From NCBI GenBank assembly GCA_902363515.1, contig CABJAN010000003.1, positions 175,108-239,107 on the forward strand: DNA of 64,000 nt, given 5' to 3'. Positions 1 through 7,818 of the stretch are shown in pieces; positions within the stretch are counted from its first letter, which is position 1; every line of letters starts with the position of its first letter. The notes beneath the pieces were generated by a model, which saw only the letters and a program-made list of their open reading frames with translations, did not search any database and was not told where the DNA came from. The DNA comes from Bacillota bacterium (GTDB lineage Bacteria > Bacillota > Clostridia > Lachnospirales > Lachnospiraceae). The translations under genes and the position numbers were made by a program.

Positions 1-1139
1 GGATATATCACTCGCTCTACACGTTCTTTCTGGATCGGATCTCCTTTTTCTATGATTGCTTCTACCCATCGTTCCACTTCATTCCAGGATTTTGCAAATA
101 AATGTCCCTGCATCCTATGAGTGCCGTCTGGAATAAACTGCAGATGTTGGGAATTGCTTTCTTCTTTTGCAAAACGGTATCCGGCAGCTTCTACTGCAGC
201 AAGTAATTTCTCTTGTTTCTGTTCCAGCATCATTTCTATTTTTTCTGTCAGCTCATCGATCATTTCTCCGGCCGTCTTACGGATCACATTCATAGATGCT
301 TTCAATTCTCTCATTTCTTTTCCACTGCTCCAACCTGCAATATACGGAAAACTGTATTCTGACGTATCCAGTTCAAAGGCAGAGCACACACAATACGCGA
401 CTGACTCTGCTTCCACTTCTTTTGTCAGCCGGTCCTTCTCGATGCCCTGGCTTTCCATGATCTCCTTATCATGTAACCTTGCATGTGCGGTTTCATGGAT
501 CGCTGTTTTTAAGGTCTGGCTCTGGCTCATTTCTTTTTTGATCACGATCTCTTTATCCAGGTTGTGATAATAACCGTTTGCAGATCCTTCGATCGCATCG
601 AATCGTATCGGCACTGGTGAGATTTCCCGGATTGCTTGCAGGAATAAGTCAAAATCTTCTACTGCCGCTGTCAGGATTTCCGGAGCAAGTGTCTGAATCG
701 GCTCTCCTGTGGTCTGTTCAATATCAAATACTGTAATCGCCTTGAAACACGGAAGTGTGACCTCTACCTCTTCCGTCTTTGGTTTTCCATCCGGACCGAT
801 GACTGGTTTCTGATCATGATCCAATACTGCCTGCTCCTTTTTTCTTTTGATTGGCGCCGGTGCGATAATGGTGATTCCCTTCTCCCCTTTTTTTACCTGT
901 CTGCCCATAGACTGCCAGTTCCGATATCCCGTTACTAAGGTGGCATCCGGTCTTTGCATGGCGATCAACAGCGTATTATTAAAAGAATAATTATGGAATT
1001 TTGACATTGTTTTCAAATATTCCTGATACCGTTCACTGGTAAATAATTCTGCGACTCCTGTTTCCAGATTTTGCATGATACTGTCCATATCTTTCCCCTG
1101 TATGGGAAGTAATTTGGTTTTTGTCAATTCTTCGCTCAT
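1..1139 (-). CDS. ArdC-like antirestriction/ssDNA-binding domain protein (3' end missing)
   Basis: The minus-strand frame is open from ATG at 1139 to the window edge, about 379 codons, so the gene is truncated by the window and not necessarily broken. The N-terminal part (about residues 15-120, with LFTSERYQEYLKTMSKFHNY and GYRNWQSMGRQVKKGEKGI) matches the ArdC N-terminal ssDNA-binding domain. This domain is common in large multidomain proteins of conjugative elements and is thought to protect incoming DNA. Further on, an HETAHARLHD motif resembles a zinc-metallopeptidase HExxH helix, as in other ArdC-type proteins. A strong terminator separates it from the upstream operon, so it is probably transcribed separately. 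The C-terminal domains cannot be seen. Family call is fairly sure; the role in this element is inferred. Confidence 0.8.
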   Translation of the reverse strand, partial: MSEELTKTKLLPIQGKDMDSIMQNLETGVAELFTSERYQEYLKTMSKFHNYSFNNTLLIAMQRPDATLVTGYRNWQSMGRQVKKGEKGITIIAPAPIKRKKEQAVLDHDQKPVIGPDGKPKTEEVEVTLPCFKAITVFDIEQTTGEPIQTLAPEILTAAVEDFDLFLQAIREISPVPIRFDAIEGSANGYYHNLDKEIVIKKEMSQSQTLKTAIHETAHARLHDKEIMESQGIEKDRLTKEVEAESVAYCVCSAFELDTSEYSFPYIAGWSSGKEMRELKASMNVIRKTAGEMIDELTEKIEMMLEQKQEKLLAAVEAAGYRFAKEESNSQHLQFIPDGTHRMQGHLFAKSWNEVERWVEAIIEKGDPIQKERVERVIY

Positions 1140-1160
1140 TCATTTCCTCTCTTTCTCTTT

Positions 1161-1197
1161 AAAAAAATCCCCCATACAGCCGTGTGTATGAGGGATT
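1161..1197 (-). terminator. Intrinsic terminator of the conjugation operon
   Basis: On the minus strand a 13-bp stem (AATCCCTCATACA with TGTATGGGGGATT, one G-T pair) with a 6-nt loop is followed directly by seven T. It lies 32 bases after the DUF5688 stop and before the ArdC-like gene, so it closes the long transfer operon. Confidence 0.92.
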
Positions 1198-1228
1198 CCC
1201 ATCTTATTGTTATACGGACTCTACACTT

Positions 1229-2284
1229 CTATAATTCCATAGCATGTTTCTTTGGTTTTGGATGCTCCATCTTCTGCTCTTTTCCGGTATGTTCATTTTT
1301 ATCAAGCTTGGCTGCCTTTTCTTTCTGACGCGCTTCAAATTTATCTGCCCTTTCAAATACCCGGTCTTTCACATCATAATGATAGACATGATCGGAAAGT
1401 CGTTCTTCCGGAGCGACTTCATTTTCATTGATCGTCTGGACCATATCCTCCAGAACCCGGTAATCAAATGCTCCATTATCCGGAATGACTAATGTTTCAT
1501 GAGTGGAAGAAGGCAGAATAAAAAAGTTTCCCTGAAAGCCTTCCCCGATCTGATCCATTACTTCCGGATAAAAAATCACACCTGCTCCACCTACTGTCTG
1601 TGAGTTCGTTACAATAAACATCGGATTCTCACTTCCCATTCCATTTGAGATAACTTCTGCAATACTCTGAACAGATTCATCTTTCAGAATTGTTTCTGGT
1701 CCCATTCCCATAAGCTGCTCGATCATACTTCCCATTACCATCACATGGATGGGTCTGACATTCGGACTGTTTTCCATAGCATCTGCATGAAGCTGTTCCT
1801 CACTGATCCCATAACGCTTTAAAATATCATTCGTGATCGTCGTAGAACCCACCCCAATATCATCAATGCGGATGGCAAGATGATAGGTAATTGCCAGATC
1901 TTCTCTCATCTGGTGAGGTACGTTCTGCAGCATTTCTTCATTTTTTTCTGCCGAAGATACGCGGATGAACAGCTTCTTCTTTGCATTCTCATATTCTGTA
2001 ATGCTCTTCGGATTAAACTGCTCCGGTACATCAAGCACCAGTTCCGTAATGCTTCTCAAAATGCTTCCCATAGAAACCTCTGGATCTGACTGATACATTT
2101 TGTACAATTGATTCAGATTAAAAGTGGGAGCGATTACCTGATTTTCTTTTAAGACCGTAATCCCGAGATAATTCTCATTTAATTTCTTTACCTCTTCGAT
2201 TCTTACCTGTGCATCTTCATATTCAATCGGAAGAAACTGTTTGATTCTTCCCTTTACTTCGTCAACAAATTGATTAAATTCCAT
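1229..2284 (-). CDS. DUF5688 family protein
   Basis: A 351-residue soluble protein starting at ATG 2284 behind AGGAGGAATAAAAT. The N-terminus (MEFNQFVDEVKGRIKQFLP) and the overall pattern match DUF5688, a family found almost only in conjugative elements and phage-like islands of Firmicutes. No enzymatic motif or membrane segment is visible. The C-terminal 40 residues are lysine-rich (KQKEKAAKLDKNEHTGKEQK), suggesting a flexible, possibly nucleic-acid-contacting tail. It follows topB by 12 bp and is the last gene of the transfer operon, so it is co-transcribed with the conjugation genes. Function is unknown; a role in DNA handling or establishment is only guessed from position. Confidence 0.85.
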   Translation of the reverse strand: MEFNQFVDEVKGRIKQFLPIEYEDAQVRIEEVKKLNENYLGITVLKENQVIAPTFNLNQLYKMYQSDPEVSMGSILRSITELVLDVPEQFNPKSITEYENAKKKLFIRVSSAEKNEEMLQNVPHQMREDLAITYHLAIRIDDIGVGSTTITNDILKRYGISEEQLHADAMENSPNVRPIHVMVMGSMIEQLMGMGPETILKDESVQSIAEVISNGMGSENPMFIVTNSQTVGGAGVIFYPEVMDQIGEGFQGNFFILPSSTHETLVIPDNGAFDYRVLEDMVQTINENEVAPEERLSDHVYHYDVKDRVFERADKFEARQKEKAAKLDKNEHTGKEQKMEHPKPKKHAMEL

Positions 2285-2296
2285 ATTTTATTCCTC

Positions 2297-4408
2297 CTAT
2301 TTTCTCTTATTTTTCTTCATTGTTTTTCTTTTCGGGAAAGATAATGAAAATGTCACTCTCCCGTTTTCATCGGTTTCCATATGCAGATCTGCTTCAAAAT
2401 ACAGATCTTTCTTTCTGGAATACAGATCCTTCACATGAACACTTCCATTTTTCAGAAGCTCAGCAGTCATCCTGGCATCCATATCCTTTTCCATGCTCTG
2501 TAAATACTTGTTTTCTTTCCAGAGACAGAAATTACATTCACGGTTACCGCAATAGAAATTTTTCTTTCCTTCATAGACCAGGCCGCCACAGACCGGACAG
2601 GTTCCCAAGCTCTCTTTTTTCTGGAACCTTCGTGTCTCTTCTTCCGGAATGGAGTCACAATGATTCAGCATCATGGAAAGCAGTTTTTCGATACCTGTCA
2701 TAAACTGTCCCGGAGCCATCTTTCCCTGCTCCATCTCTAACAGTTGGTTTTCCCATTCCGCTGTCATGGTGGCAGACTTCAAGAAATCCGGTAAGATATC
2801 GATCAATACTTTTCCGTCCTCTGTCGGAAGTATCTGTTTACCTTTTCGTACCGCATACTGGGAAGCGATCAGTTTTTCTATGATCCCTGCTCTTGTTGCC
2901 GGAGTGCCCAGCCCTTTCTTCTCGGTATCTTCCTCAAATTCTTTATTTCCAGCAGTCTCCATAGCTGCAAGCAGGGTATCCTCACTATACGGTTTCGGTG
3001 GTGCTGTAAAATGTTCCGTCTTCGCTGCGGATACGTTGTAAAACTTATGATCTGCTTCTACTTTTGGAATGCTGTCCTTCCCTGCATCCGCCGGGTTTTC
3101 TATAGCAAGTCCATCCTCATTCTTGAAGCATTCTTCAAAAAGTTTCCAACCGTTCTGCTTGACCACTTTCCCTTTTGCTTTAAAAATCTCATCCTGACAT
3201 CGCACTTCCACCTCTGTCTCCATGAATACATGATCTTCTTCCATTGCTTCTACGGTATGTACTGCGATCAGGAATAAAATCTTCTGTTCCCATTCTCTTA
3301 ACTTAGAAAAATCAAATTCTGCAAGTTCTACCGTAGGAATGATTGCATGATGATCTGATACTTTCTTGTCATTCAGCACCTTCTTTACATCCGGTGTTTT
3401 GGGCTGGTCAAACGGTCCCAGCAATTGATATTTCTCATGGATCTTACGGATCACTTGTTTCGCTGTTTCTTCCATATCACTTGTCAAATACTGGCTGTCT
3501 GTACGCGGATAAGTGATCAGCTTCTGCTCATACAGGCTCTGCGCCGCATTTAATGTTTGCTGAGCAGTCATTCCATAGATACGGTTCGCCTCTCTCTGTA
3601 GGCTTGTCAGGTCATACAGTTTCGGCGGTTTTACCGTCTTTTCCTTTGACTCCACCTTTTCCACAATCGCATCACTGCCCTGACAGGTTTTCCACACTCT
3701 TTCTGCTTCTTCCACATCGAAGATTTTCTTCTTCTCTGCGATCAGTCCATCACAATCCAAAACCACATTAAAATATTTTTCTTTTTTGAAACCTGAAATC
3801 TGCTTCTGTCTTTCGACAAGCATGGCAAGTGTCGGCGTCTGCACGCGTCCTACTGTCAGCTTTTTAAAATATTTTGTTGTGTAAGCTCTTGTCGCATTCA
3901 TACCGACAAGCCAGTCTGCCTGTGCCCGGCAAACCGCTGCTTCTGCCAGATTATGATAGGTTTCTCCAGCTTTCAGATGTTCTATCCCTTCTAAGATCGA
4001 AGAACTTTCCAATGAACTGATCCATAATCTCTTGACCGGTTTTTTACTTCTGGACAGATCATATACATGCTTAAAGATAAGTTCTCCTTCCCGTCCGGCG
4101 TCACAGGCATTTACCACAAACTCGATATCCGGGCGGTTCAGCAGCTTTTTCAAAATATAGAACTGTTCTTTCTTATCTTTGGATACTGCCAGTTTCCATT
4201 CTTCTGGGATGATCGGAAGATCCTCATACAGCCATCTGGTGAACCTTTCATCATAAGAATCCGGTGGAACATATTCTGCAAGATGACCAAAACACCAACT
4301 GACAATGCAGCCCTTTCCTTCCAGATACCCTTCTTCTTTTTTTGATGCCCCGATCACTTCTGCAATCGCTTTGGACACGCTTGGTTTTTCTGCAATTACT
4401 AAATACAT
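2297..4408 (-). CDS. topB: DNA topoisomerase III (type IA)
   Basis: A 703-residue type IA topoisomerase, the usual length for element-borne TopB. The Toprim domain is at the N-terminus (YLVIAEKPSVSKAIAEVIG, and NACDAGREGELIF with the DxD-type metal site near residues 100-110). The catalytic tyrosine is in ITYPRTDSQYL near residue 300. A C-terminal zinc ribbon (CPVCGGLVYEG then CGNRECNFC, about residues 605-632) is present. It cuts and passes single DNA strands and probably resolves transfer or replication intermediates of the element. Start ATG 4408 has a good GGAGGTAATAAGTT site. A repeated hairpin element lies between it and the preceding CD1107-type gene. Confidence 0.95.
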   Translation of the reverse strand: MYLVIAEKPSVSKAIAEVIGASKKEEGYLEGKGCIVSWCFGHLAEYVPPDSYDERFTRWLYEDLPIIPEEWKLAVSKDKKEQFYILKKLLNRPDIEFVVNACDAGREGELIFKHVYDLSRSKKPVKRLWISSLESSSILEGIEHLKAGETYHNLAEAAVCRAQADWLVGMNATRAYTTKYFKKLTVGRVQTPTLAMLVERQKQISGFKKEKYFNVVLDCDGLIAEKKKIFDVEEAERVWKTCQGSDAIVEKVESKEKTVKPPKLYDLTSLQREANRIYGMTAQQTLNAAQSLYEQKLITYPRTDSQYLTSDMEETAKQVIRKIHEKYQLLGPFDQPKTPDVKKVLNDKKVSDHHAIIPTVELAEFDFSKLREWEQKILFLIAVHTVEAMEEDHVFMETEVEVRCQDEIFKAKGKVVKQNGWKLFEECFKNEDGLAIENPADAGKDSIPKVEADHKFYNVSAAKTEHFTAPPKPYSEDTLLAAMETAGNKEFEEDTEKKGLGTPATRAGIIEKLIASQYAVRKGKQILPTEDGKVLIDILPDFLKSATMTAEWENQLLEMEQGKMAPGQFMTGIEKLLSMMLNHCDSIPEEETRRFQKKESLGTCPVCGGLVYEGKKNFYCGNRECNFCLWKENKYLQSMEKDMDARMTAELLKNGSVHVKDLYSRKKDLYFEADLHMETDENGRVTFSLSFPKRKTMKKNKRK

Positions 4409-4422
4409 AACTTATTACCTCC

Positions 4423-4463
4423 TTCATATAACGAAAGGAAACGCCCCAAAAATACAGGGCGTT
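4423..4463 (-). terminator. Hairpin plus repeated TTCATATAACGAAAGGAAA element, copy 1
   Basis: On the minus strand AACGCCC and GGGCGTT pair around a short loop and are followed by TTTCCTTTCGTTATATGAA. The 19-base motif TTCATATAACGAAAGGAAA (plus strand 4423-4441) recurs exactly at 20211-20229 and approximately at 21081-21100, each next to a hairpin. Here it lies between DUF4366 and topB, where it would act as a partial terminator or processing site inside the operon. Confidence 0.6.
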
Positions 4464-4483
4464 CCACTCATTTTTTTTATTTT

Positions 4484-5203
4484 TTATTCATTTTCTTCTT
4501 CCCGGTCTTCAAATTCATCCTCATTGATGATCTCCAATCCGTCACTTGTTTCCAGTCCTTCCTCTTCAAAATCCTCTTCTTCCTCTTTCTTTGGCTTATA
4601 GATCTTGAAGTAGTAATAAGCTGCAACTCCACCTAACGCAAGAATAAGGATCGCTGCCATTGCTCCCATATTCGCTTGTGGCATCTTCTCTTTTTCTGGC
4701 TTTGCTATCTCTTCTTTTTTATCGGTTTCTTCGGTTTTATTTTCATCGATGACTACCTGCGGAGTGGGTGTGACAGTTGCCGGCTCTTTTTCCTGATCCA
4801 CAAATTCCTTCAGATCATTTTCATCTACCTGAGATAACAGATATACATTCTGGGAGGTAGAACTACGGTCAATCACAAGATAAAAGGTATTGTTATTCTT
4901 TGTTGTGATCGTAAGGAATTCTTTACTGGATCCATTCTGGATATCATCCTGGACTTCCCCATTTCCCGGTTCTGTAAAAGCATCTTCTTTCTTCTCTGTT
5001 TTATTATTTTCCGGCAGAACCCCCTCATCTGCCGGCTTTTCTGTTTCTTTATTCTGTACCGTCTCCGTCTGTGCCGCTTCTGTATTTGCCGTCTCTGCCG
5101 ACGGATCCACATATGCAAAGGCTGTTGTGGATGCAGAAAAAAGCACCATAACGCCTAACAATACTCCTGCCACTTTCTTATTCAGTTTTTTCCATTTCAC
5201 CAT
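4484..5203 (-). CDS. CD1107/DUF4366-type membrane protein of conjugative elements
   Basis: From ATG 5203 (AGGAGGG eight bases upstream) this encodes about 239 residues. It has a signal peptide (KKVAGVLLGVMVLFSASTTAFA), a low-complexity acidic/Thr-rich linker, a small extracytoplasmic domain (FLTITTKNNNTFYLVIDR), and one C-terminal membrane helix (AAILILALGGVAAYYYF). A Glu-rich cytoplasmic tail with long runs of acidic residues ends the protein. This layout matches the DUF4366 / CD1107 family found next to CD1108-type hydrolases in Tn1549-like elements. It is probably a structural part of the mating channel at the cell surface. It overlaps the end of the upstream DUF4315 gene by 26 bp, consistent with translational coupling. 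A longer frame upstream lacks its own ribosome site and is not used. Confidence 0.88.
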   Translation of the reverse strand: MVKWKKLNKKVAGVLLGVMVLFSASTTAFAYVDPSAETANTEAAQTETVQNKETEKPADEGVLPENNKTEKKEDAFTEPGNGEVQDDIQNGSSKEFLTITTKNNNTFYLVIDRSSTSQNVYLLSQVDENDLKEFVDQEKEPATVTPTPQVVIDENKTEETDKKEEIAKPEKEKMPQANMGAMAAILILALGGVAAYYYFKIYKPKKEEEEDFEEEGLETSDGLEIINEDEFEDREEENE

Positions 5204-5486
5204 ACGGATGTCCCTCCTCTTTCTTTTCTGTAAATACAAAGGAGCCTGTTCCTTCTTCCTCAGACTCCTGGCTGACCTGAAATTTTACGGTTCCTTCCTG
5301 GATTCCATTCAGAAGATCATGCAGGGCATGACTGTCTAATTTCATTCCACGGATGCTTTTGATCATCTCATTATCTTCTTCCTGTTTCAAAGCAGCATGA
5401 AGTCCTTTGAGATACTGCTGAAGATCAGCGATCTTCTGTTCTGTCTTATGGATCTCCTCCATATATTTCTTGATTTTTTTATTCAA
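5178..5486 (-). CDS. DUF4315 family small coiled-coil protein
   Basis: About 102 residues, charged, and almost wholly predicted alpha-helical coiled coil (NKKIKKYMEEIHKTEQKIAD, then LQQYLKGLHAALKQEED). It matches DUF4315, a small protein of conjugative transposons usually encoded between the CD1108- and CD1107-type genes, as here. The TTG at 5486 is chosen as start because AAAGGAG lies nine bases upstream; the GTG at 5495 would be only one base from that site. No catalytic motif is seen. It likely acts as an adaptor of the transfer apparatus. That role is inferred from synteny alone. Confidence 0.78.
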   Translation of the reverse strand: MNKKIKKYMEEIHKTEQKIADLQQYLKGLHAALKQEEDNEMIKSIRGMKLDSHALHDLLNGIQEGTVKFQVSQESEEEGTGSFVFTEKKEEGHPYGEMEKTE

Positions 5487-5505
5487 ATCTTTCACTCTCC
5501 TTTTC

Positions 5506-7818
5506 TTATGGCAATCTGCCAAAACACATAAAATGTTGCTGCCAGTATGCTGTACCGATATTGGAATAATGGATCGGATCCCCACAATGGATCATCATGT
5601 TATTTCCCACATAGATACCCACATGGCTTGCTCCTGGCGTACTGTACGTTCCCTGGAAAAAGATCAGATCCCCCGGTTTTGCATCTCCCGGAGAAACAAA
5701 CGTACAACTGTTTCGCAATCCCTCTGCGGTCTGCCTTCCCAGATTCCATCCGTTTCCACAATGATTGATCACATAGGATACAAATCCGGAGCAGTCAAAT
5801 CCAGAAGGAGAATATCCTCCCCATACATACGGGACTCCCAGATATTTCTCAGCTTCCCGGATCATCCGGGCAAATTCTTCATCTTGTAATGCTTCCGGCG
5901 GTATCTCATAACTCATTCCGTCCGAACCGGAGCCTGTGGAGATATTTCCTATATCCCACAAGTAATTTCTGTTGCCATAGGTGGTGTTCAAAGCATTATA
6001 TAAGATCATCTGTTCTTCATTCAGATTTGCTCTTGCGACTGCATCAAATCCCGTATTCCCTAAGGTAACATACAAGATCTTCTTCGTTGTCGTATTCGTT
6101 ACTGTCACTTCATTGCTTCCGTTACTATCCGCAATAAACGCTTCCCAGGTCTTATGACCATGTGCGGATGCTGCACTATGATTATCATAGTAAACGTCGA
6201 ACTGCACTCCATATCTTGCAAAGGCTCCCGTATCCTCTACGGTATATTCCACGCCATTCATCACAATCTTTGTTCCCATCGGAACAAATGGATCAGAAGC
6301 ATCTACCGCGATCGTATGGTTTGCGGTTGGATAAACGCCACTCGCTGTAGGACCGCCTGACCATTGTCCACAACAGATGGAACAATTACAGTAACCGCTG
6401 GTAACTACGTTCCCTAAGGATTCCCCTACCCGTACTGTCTTCGTTTCTGTTACGGTTTCTGTTTTGCTTTCCGTATCCAAGCTGTACTGTGCTTCAAATA
6501 AAGCCTGTAATTCATCCTTGATATCTTCAAATTTCCAATCCCCATATTTTGCTGTCAGATAGGAGATCAGATGATAGGGATTATGAGCGATCTCGCCTAC
6601 GTTGTACTGGTATTCATCATAGTCCGGATGAGTGGCTTCCATCTCATTGATCTGCTGGTTCAAAGCCGTTTCCAAAGAAACATAGTAGTTCTCAGCCGCA
6701 TAGATATCTTCATCCGTTCCCGGATATGTGGTGATCTCGATCACAGAGCCGCCCCCTTGTATGGAAGCGCTGCAGCTTCCCAAAGATACTGCCACGATCA
6801 GAAATAAGAGCACAAAAATACCGGCGCCGAAAAATACAGCCCGATTCCGCTTCACAATCTCTTTTAATGCGATCTTCGCTTTCACGGTTATATTCTCAAC
6901 ACCGGCAACAGTTGCCGCCCCACCTGCACTGCCTGCAGTTTTTCCTGTTCTGGCAGCCCGATAGGCATCCTTATATCGTTTTCTCTGGAAAAAGCGGTTC
7001 AGAACCCTTTTCTTCTCTTCCGACCTTTTGACCGTTTCCTCCGCCCCTGCTTTTCCCATGCTGTCACTCATACCAAATTTTAACTTTTCTCCGGTTTCAT
7101 CCAGATGATATCCTCTCCGGTTTGCCTTTACATCTGCACGCTGGCTCCGAAGCTGTGCATAGCGCAGACCTCTTACCGCTGTTTCGGTTCCTCTTTCTGC
7201 AAACTGAACCGTTTCCGTTGCAACATCCTGTTCCTCTTCTTCTGAATCCGATACCCCTTTTGAAATTGCATCTCTTACCGCATACCTTCCAATGGTTCTG
7301 CCCGGTTTCATCCCCGGTCCTTTTACCATCTGATTTTCCTCATCATCAAAGGATAACCTTCCGGATTTTGCCTGCTCTTTTCTCATCTGTTTCTGGATCT
7401 GCTTTTTCCGGATCTTTTTCTTCTGTCCGGTCAAGGAGTCATCTTCCGGTATCTGCGCATGTTCCCGAAACTTTTTCTTGTATTGGGGAGATTTTTCAGA
7501 TACGTTTTTCTCCCCAGCTCCCTCTCCGTCTAACACAGATTCTTCTAAAATAGGTTCCTCAGATATTGCTTCTTTTCGCAAAGAGGAGTTTCGGATCTGC
7601 TTTTTTTGCAGATTCCGTTCCTCGCTTTGTCCATCTGACAGCTTGTCTTTCTTCTTTTCCCGGTCAAAAACAAAGTCCTGTTTCATTTCCAGCGGTCTGC
7701 CTCGGCTTTTATGGCTGATATCTTTTACAGAACCATCTGCCAGATTTTCTTCCGTCAGACCGTCTCTTGTCATTTTACTGACAACTTTCTCTCTTCCTTT
7801 CAGTTCTTTCCCTGCCAA
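5506..7818 (-). CDS. CD1108-type bifunctional cell-wall hydrolase (3D plus NlpC/P60), VirB1-like
   Basis: A 770-residue protein starting at TTG 7818 (GGAGG eight bases upstream, overlapping the end of virB4). Residues 1-325 are a long, highly charged cytoplasmic region rich in Lys, Arg and Glu. One membrane helix lies near residues 328-350 (AVFFGAGIFVLLFLIVAVSL). Outside the cell come a 3D/RlpA-like domain (GYCNCSICCGQWSGGPTASG, about 470-540) and a C-terminal NlpC/P60 peptidase (YVWGGYSPSGFDCSGFVSYV, catalytic Cys near 674, His in GASHVGIYVG). It would open peptidoglycan locally for the mating channel. The long charged N-terminus probably docks to cytoplasmic components. Four cysteines in the 3D domain are notable. 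Confidence 0.9.
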   Translation of the reverse strand: MAGKELKGREKVVSKMTRDGLTEENLADGSVKDISHKSRGRPLEMKQDFVFDREKKKDKLSDGQSEERNLQKKQIRNSSLRKEAISEEPILEESVLDGEGAGEKNVSEKSPQYKKKFREHAQIPEDDSLTGQKKKIRKKQIQKQMRKEQAKSGRLSFDDEENQMVKGPGMKPGRTIGRYAVRDAISKGVSDSEEEEQDVATETVQFAERGTETAVRGLRYAQLRSQRADVKANRRGYHLDETGEKLKFGMSDSMGKAGAEETVKRSEEKKRVLNRFFQRKRYKDAYRAARTGKTAGSAGGAATVAGVENITVKAKIALKEIVKRNRAVFFGAGIFVLLFLIVAVSLGSCSASIQGGGSVIEITTYPGTDEDIYAAENYYVSLETALNQQINEMEATHPDYDEYQYNVGEIAHNPYHLISYLTAKYGDWKFEDIKDELQALFEAQYSLDTESKTETVTETKTVRVGESLGNVVTSGYCNCSICCGQWSGGPTASGVYPTANHTIAVDASDPFVPMGTKIVMNGVEYTVEDTGAFARYGVQFDVYYDNHSAASAHGHKTWEAFIADSNGSNEVTVTNTTTKKILYVTLGNTGFDAVARANLNEEQMILYNALNTTYGNRNYLWDIGNISTGSGSDGMSYEIPPEALQDEEFARMIREAEKYLGVPYVWGGYSPSGFDCSGFVSYVINHCGNGWNLGRQTAEGLRNSCTFVSPGDAKPGDLIFFQGTYSTPGASHVGIYVGNNMMIHCGDPIHYSNIGTAYWQQHFMCFGRLP

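Noticed and set aside
121..567. Plus-strand 148-codon ORF at the left edge
   Set aside because: It is the antisense of the ArdC-like gene, which has clear domain motifs on the minus strand; the plus product is low-complexity Ser/Phe.
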